A stretch of 50,560 nucleotides of DNA from an uncultured Thioclava sp. (GTDB taxonomy: Bacteria > Pseudomonadota > Alphaproteobacteria > Rhodobacterales > Rhodobacteraceae): positions 1 through 50,560 of the forward strand of contig NZ_CAJYBT010000025.1 of NCBI RefSeq assembly GCF_913064665.1, in the 5' to 3' direction. Both the position numbers and the translations under genes were made by a program. Below the pieces are notes generated by a model. The model saw only the letters and a program-made list of their open reading frames with translations, had not been told where the DNA came from and made no database searches. Each line of letters starts with the position of its first letter. Within the stretch, counting starts at the first letter, position 1. Of the stretch, positions 50,060-50,560 are shown piece by piece.

Positions 50060-50560
50060 ATGAAAAAATTATTTCTGAGCATGATTTTCCTTTCTGGCCT
50101 GACAGGCACAGTTGGCATTCATGCTTCTGAAAATGCAAACGCCACTTTTGCCGGCGGCTGCTTCTGGTGCATGGAACCACCCTTCGACACACTCGATGGC
50201 GTCCTCTCCACCACCTCCGGTTATACCGATGGCAAGAAAATAAACCCTACTTACAAAGAAGTCTCAGCTGGCGGCACGGGACACACCGAAGCGATTCAAA
50301 TTAAATACGATGCTTCGAAAATCAGCTATGAAGAGCTACTGGCCGTATTTTGGAAAAATATCGACCCAACCGCCAAAAACGCCCAGTTTTGTGACCACGG
50401 CACTCAGTACCGCAGCGGCATCTACTACCACGATGAAGATCAATGCAAAACGGCTGAAGCTTCATTGAGATCACTCGATCAGGACAAATCATTCAAAAAC
50501 GACATTGTCACCGGGCTGAGAGCCGCCACCACCTTCTACCCCGCTGAGGACTACCATCAG
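50060..50560 (+). CDS. msrA: Peptide methionine-S-sulfoxide reductase MsrA, 3' end outside the window
   Basis: A frame open for 167 codons to the window edge. It begins with a likely export signal (MKKLFLSMIFLSGLTGTVGI to HASEN). The MsrA active site follows (FAGGCFWCMEPPFDTLDGV, nucleophile in G-C-F-W-C), then SGYTDG, the GGTGHTEAIQIKYD block, and DPTAKNAQFCDHGTQYRSGI. It reduces the S-epimer of oxidised methionine in proteins, here probably in the periplasm. It belongs to the foreign right-hand segment. The last residues Y-H-Q are those expected near the resolving-cysteine region. Confidence 0.95.
   Translation, partial: MKKLFLSMIFLSGLTGTVGIHASENANATFAGGCFWCMEPPFDTLDGVLSTTSGYTDGKKINPTYKEVSAGGTGHTEAIQIKYDASKISYEELLAVFWKNIDPTAKNAQFCDHGTQYRSGIYYHDEDQCKTAEASLRSLDQDKSFKNDIVTGLRAATTFYPAEDYHQ

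Overview
Most of this window (1 to about 48,450) is GC-rich chromosomal DNA of an alphaproteobacterium, very probably a Rhodobacteraceae (Roseobacter/Rhodobacter group) member. The gene content and order point that way: pheS-x-ASCH-YrhK-pheT, ccmF-ccmH, rpmI-rplT beside pyk, a DgcN/DgcA D-glutamate locus facing an ethylmalonyl-CoA-pathway malyl-CoA lyase, ftsE-ftsX-plsC, tlpA/argH-lptM-lysA-TIGR02302, phaA-phaB, ispB/DUF2007/trmN6 and a glpSTPQV-type glycerol uptake operon. The last 2.1 kb (about 48,456 to the end) is visibly AT-richer and encodes gammaproteobacterial-looking proteins.

Layout. 1-4.1 kb: phenylalanyl-tRNA synthetase genes separated by three small genes, the first of them AT-rich and foreign-looking. 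4.2-7.3 kb: GMC oxidoreductase, GFA-family protein, rhomboid protease, META-domain lipoprotein. 7.6-10 kb: cytochrome c maturation (ccmF, ccmH). 10-14.8 kb: zinc alcohol dehydrogenase, L20/L35, pyruvate kinase, an N-formylglutamate amidohydrolase family protein. 15-17 kb: two short-signal 'MFAL' proteins, one with RTX repeats and one without, which seem to share a C-terminal domain. 17.1-21.3 kb: D-amino-acid transaminase, DgcA and DgcN, divergent from malyl-CoA lyase. 21.4-25.4 kb: GyrI-like protein, accA, and a tightly overlapped ftsE-ftsX-plsC set. 25.5-33 kb: zinc-ribbon membrane protein, a large TIGR02302 membrane protein, lysA, a 32-residue LptM-like lipoprotein, argH and a divergent TlpA-like thioredoxin. 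33.2-35.4 kb: a soluble PAS protein divergent from an EAL phosphodiesterase. 35.6-37.6 kb: PHB synthesis (phaA, phaB). 37.7-40.9 kb: EamA transporter, a YdcH protein, trmN6, DUF2007, polyprenyl diphosphate synthase.

40.9-43.4 kb is a degraded zone. It holds an AT-rich palindromic island, what looks like the surviving 3' end of a lost minus-strand gene with its terminator, and three decayed IS3-family remnants with identifiable frameshifts. 43.4-48.46 kb is the downstream part of a glycerol operon read right to left: glpQ 3' end, DUF2160 membrane protein, glpV, glpK, iron-containing alcohol dehydrogenase.

At 48,441-48,464 the glpQ permease gene, read on minus, turns directly into the interior of a methyl-accepting chemotaxis protein, read on plus. 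The roughly 24 bases at the join make sense in both proteins. Beyond it lie an MCP C-terminus, a YdcH-like protein, a DksA/TraR-type zinc finger protein and msrA (cut by the window end). The simplest reading is a chimeric contig joining two organisms. No tRNA, rRNA, CRISPR array or phage was recognised.
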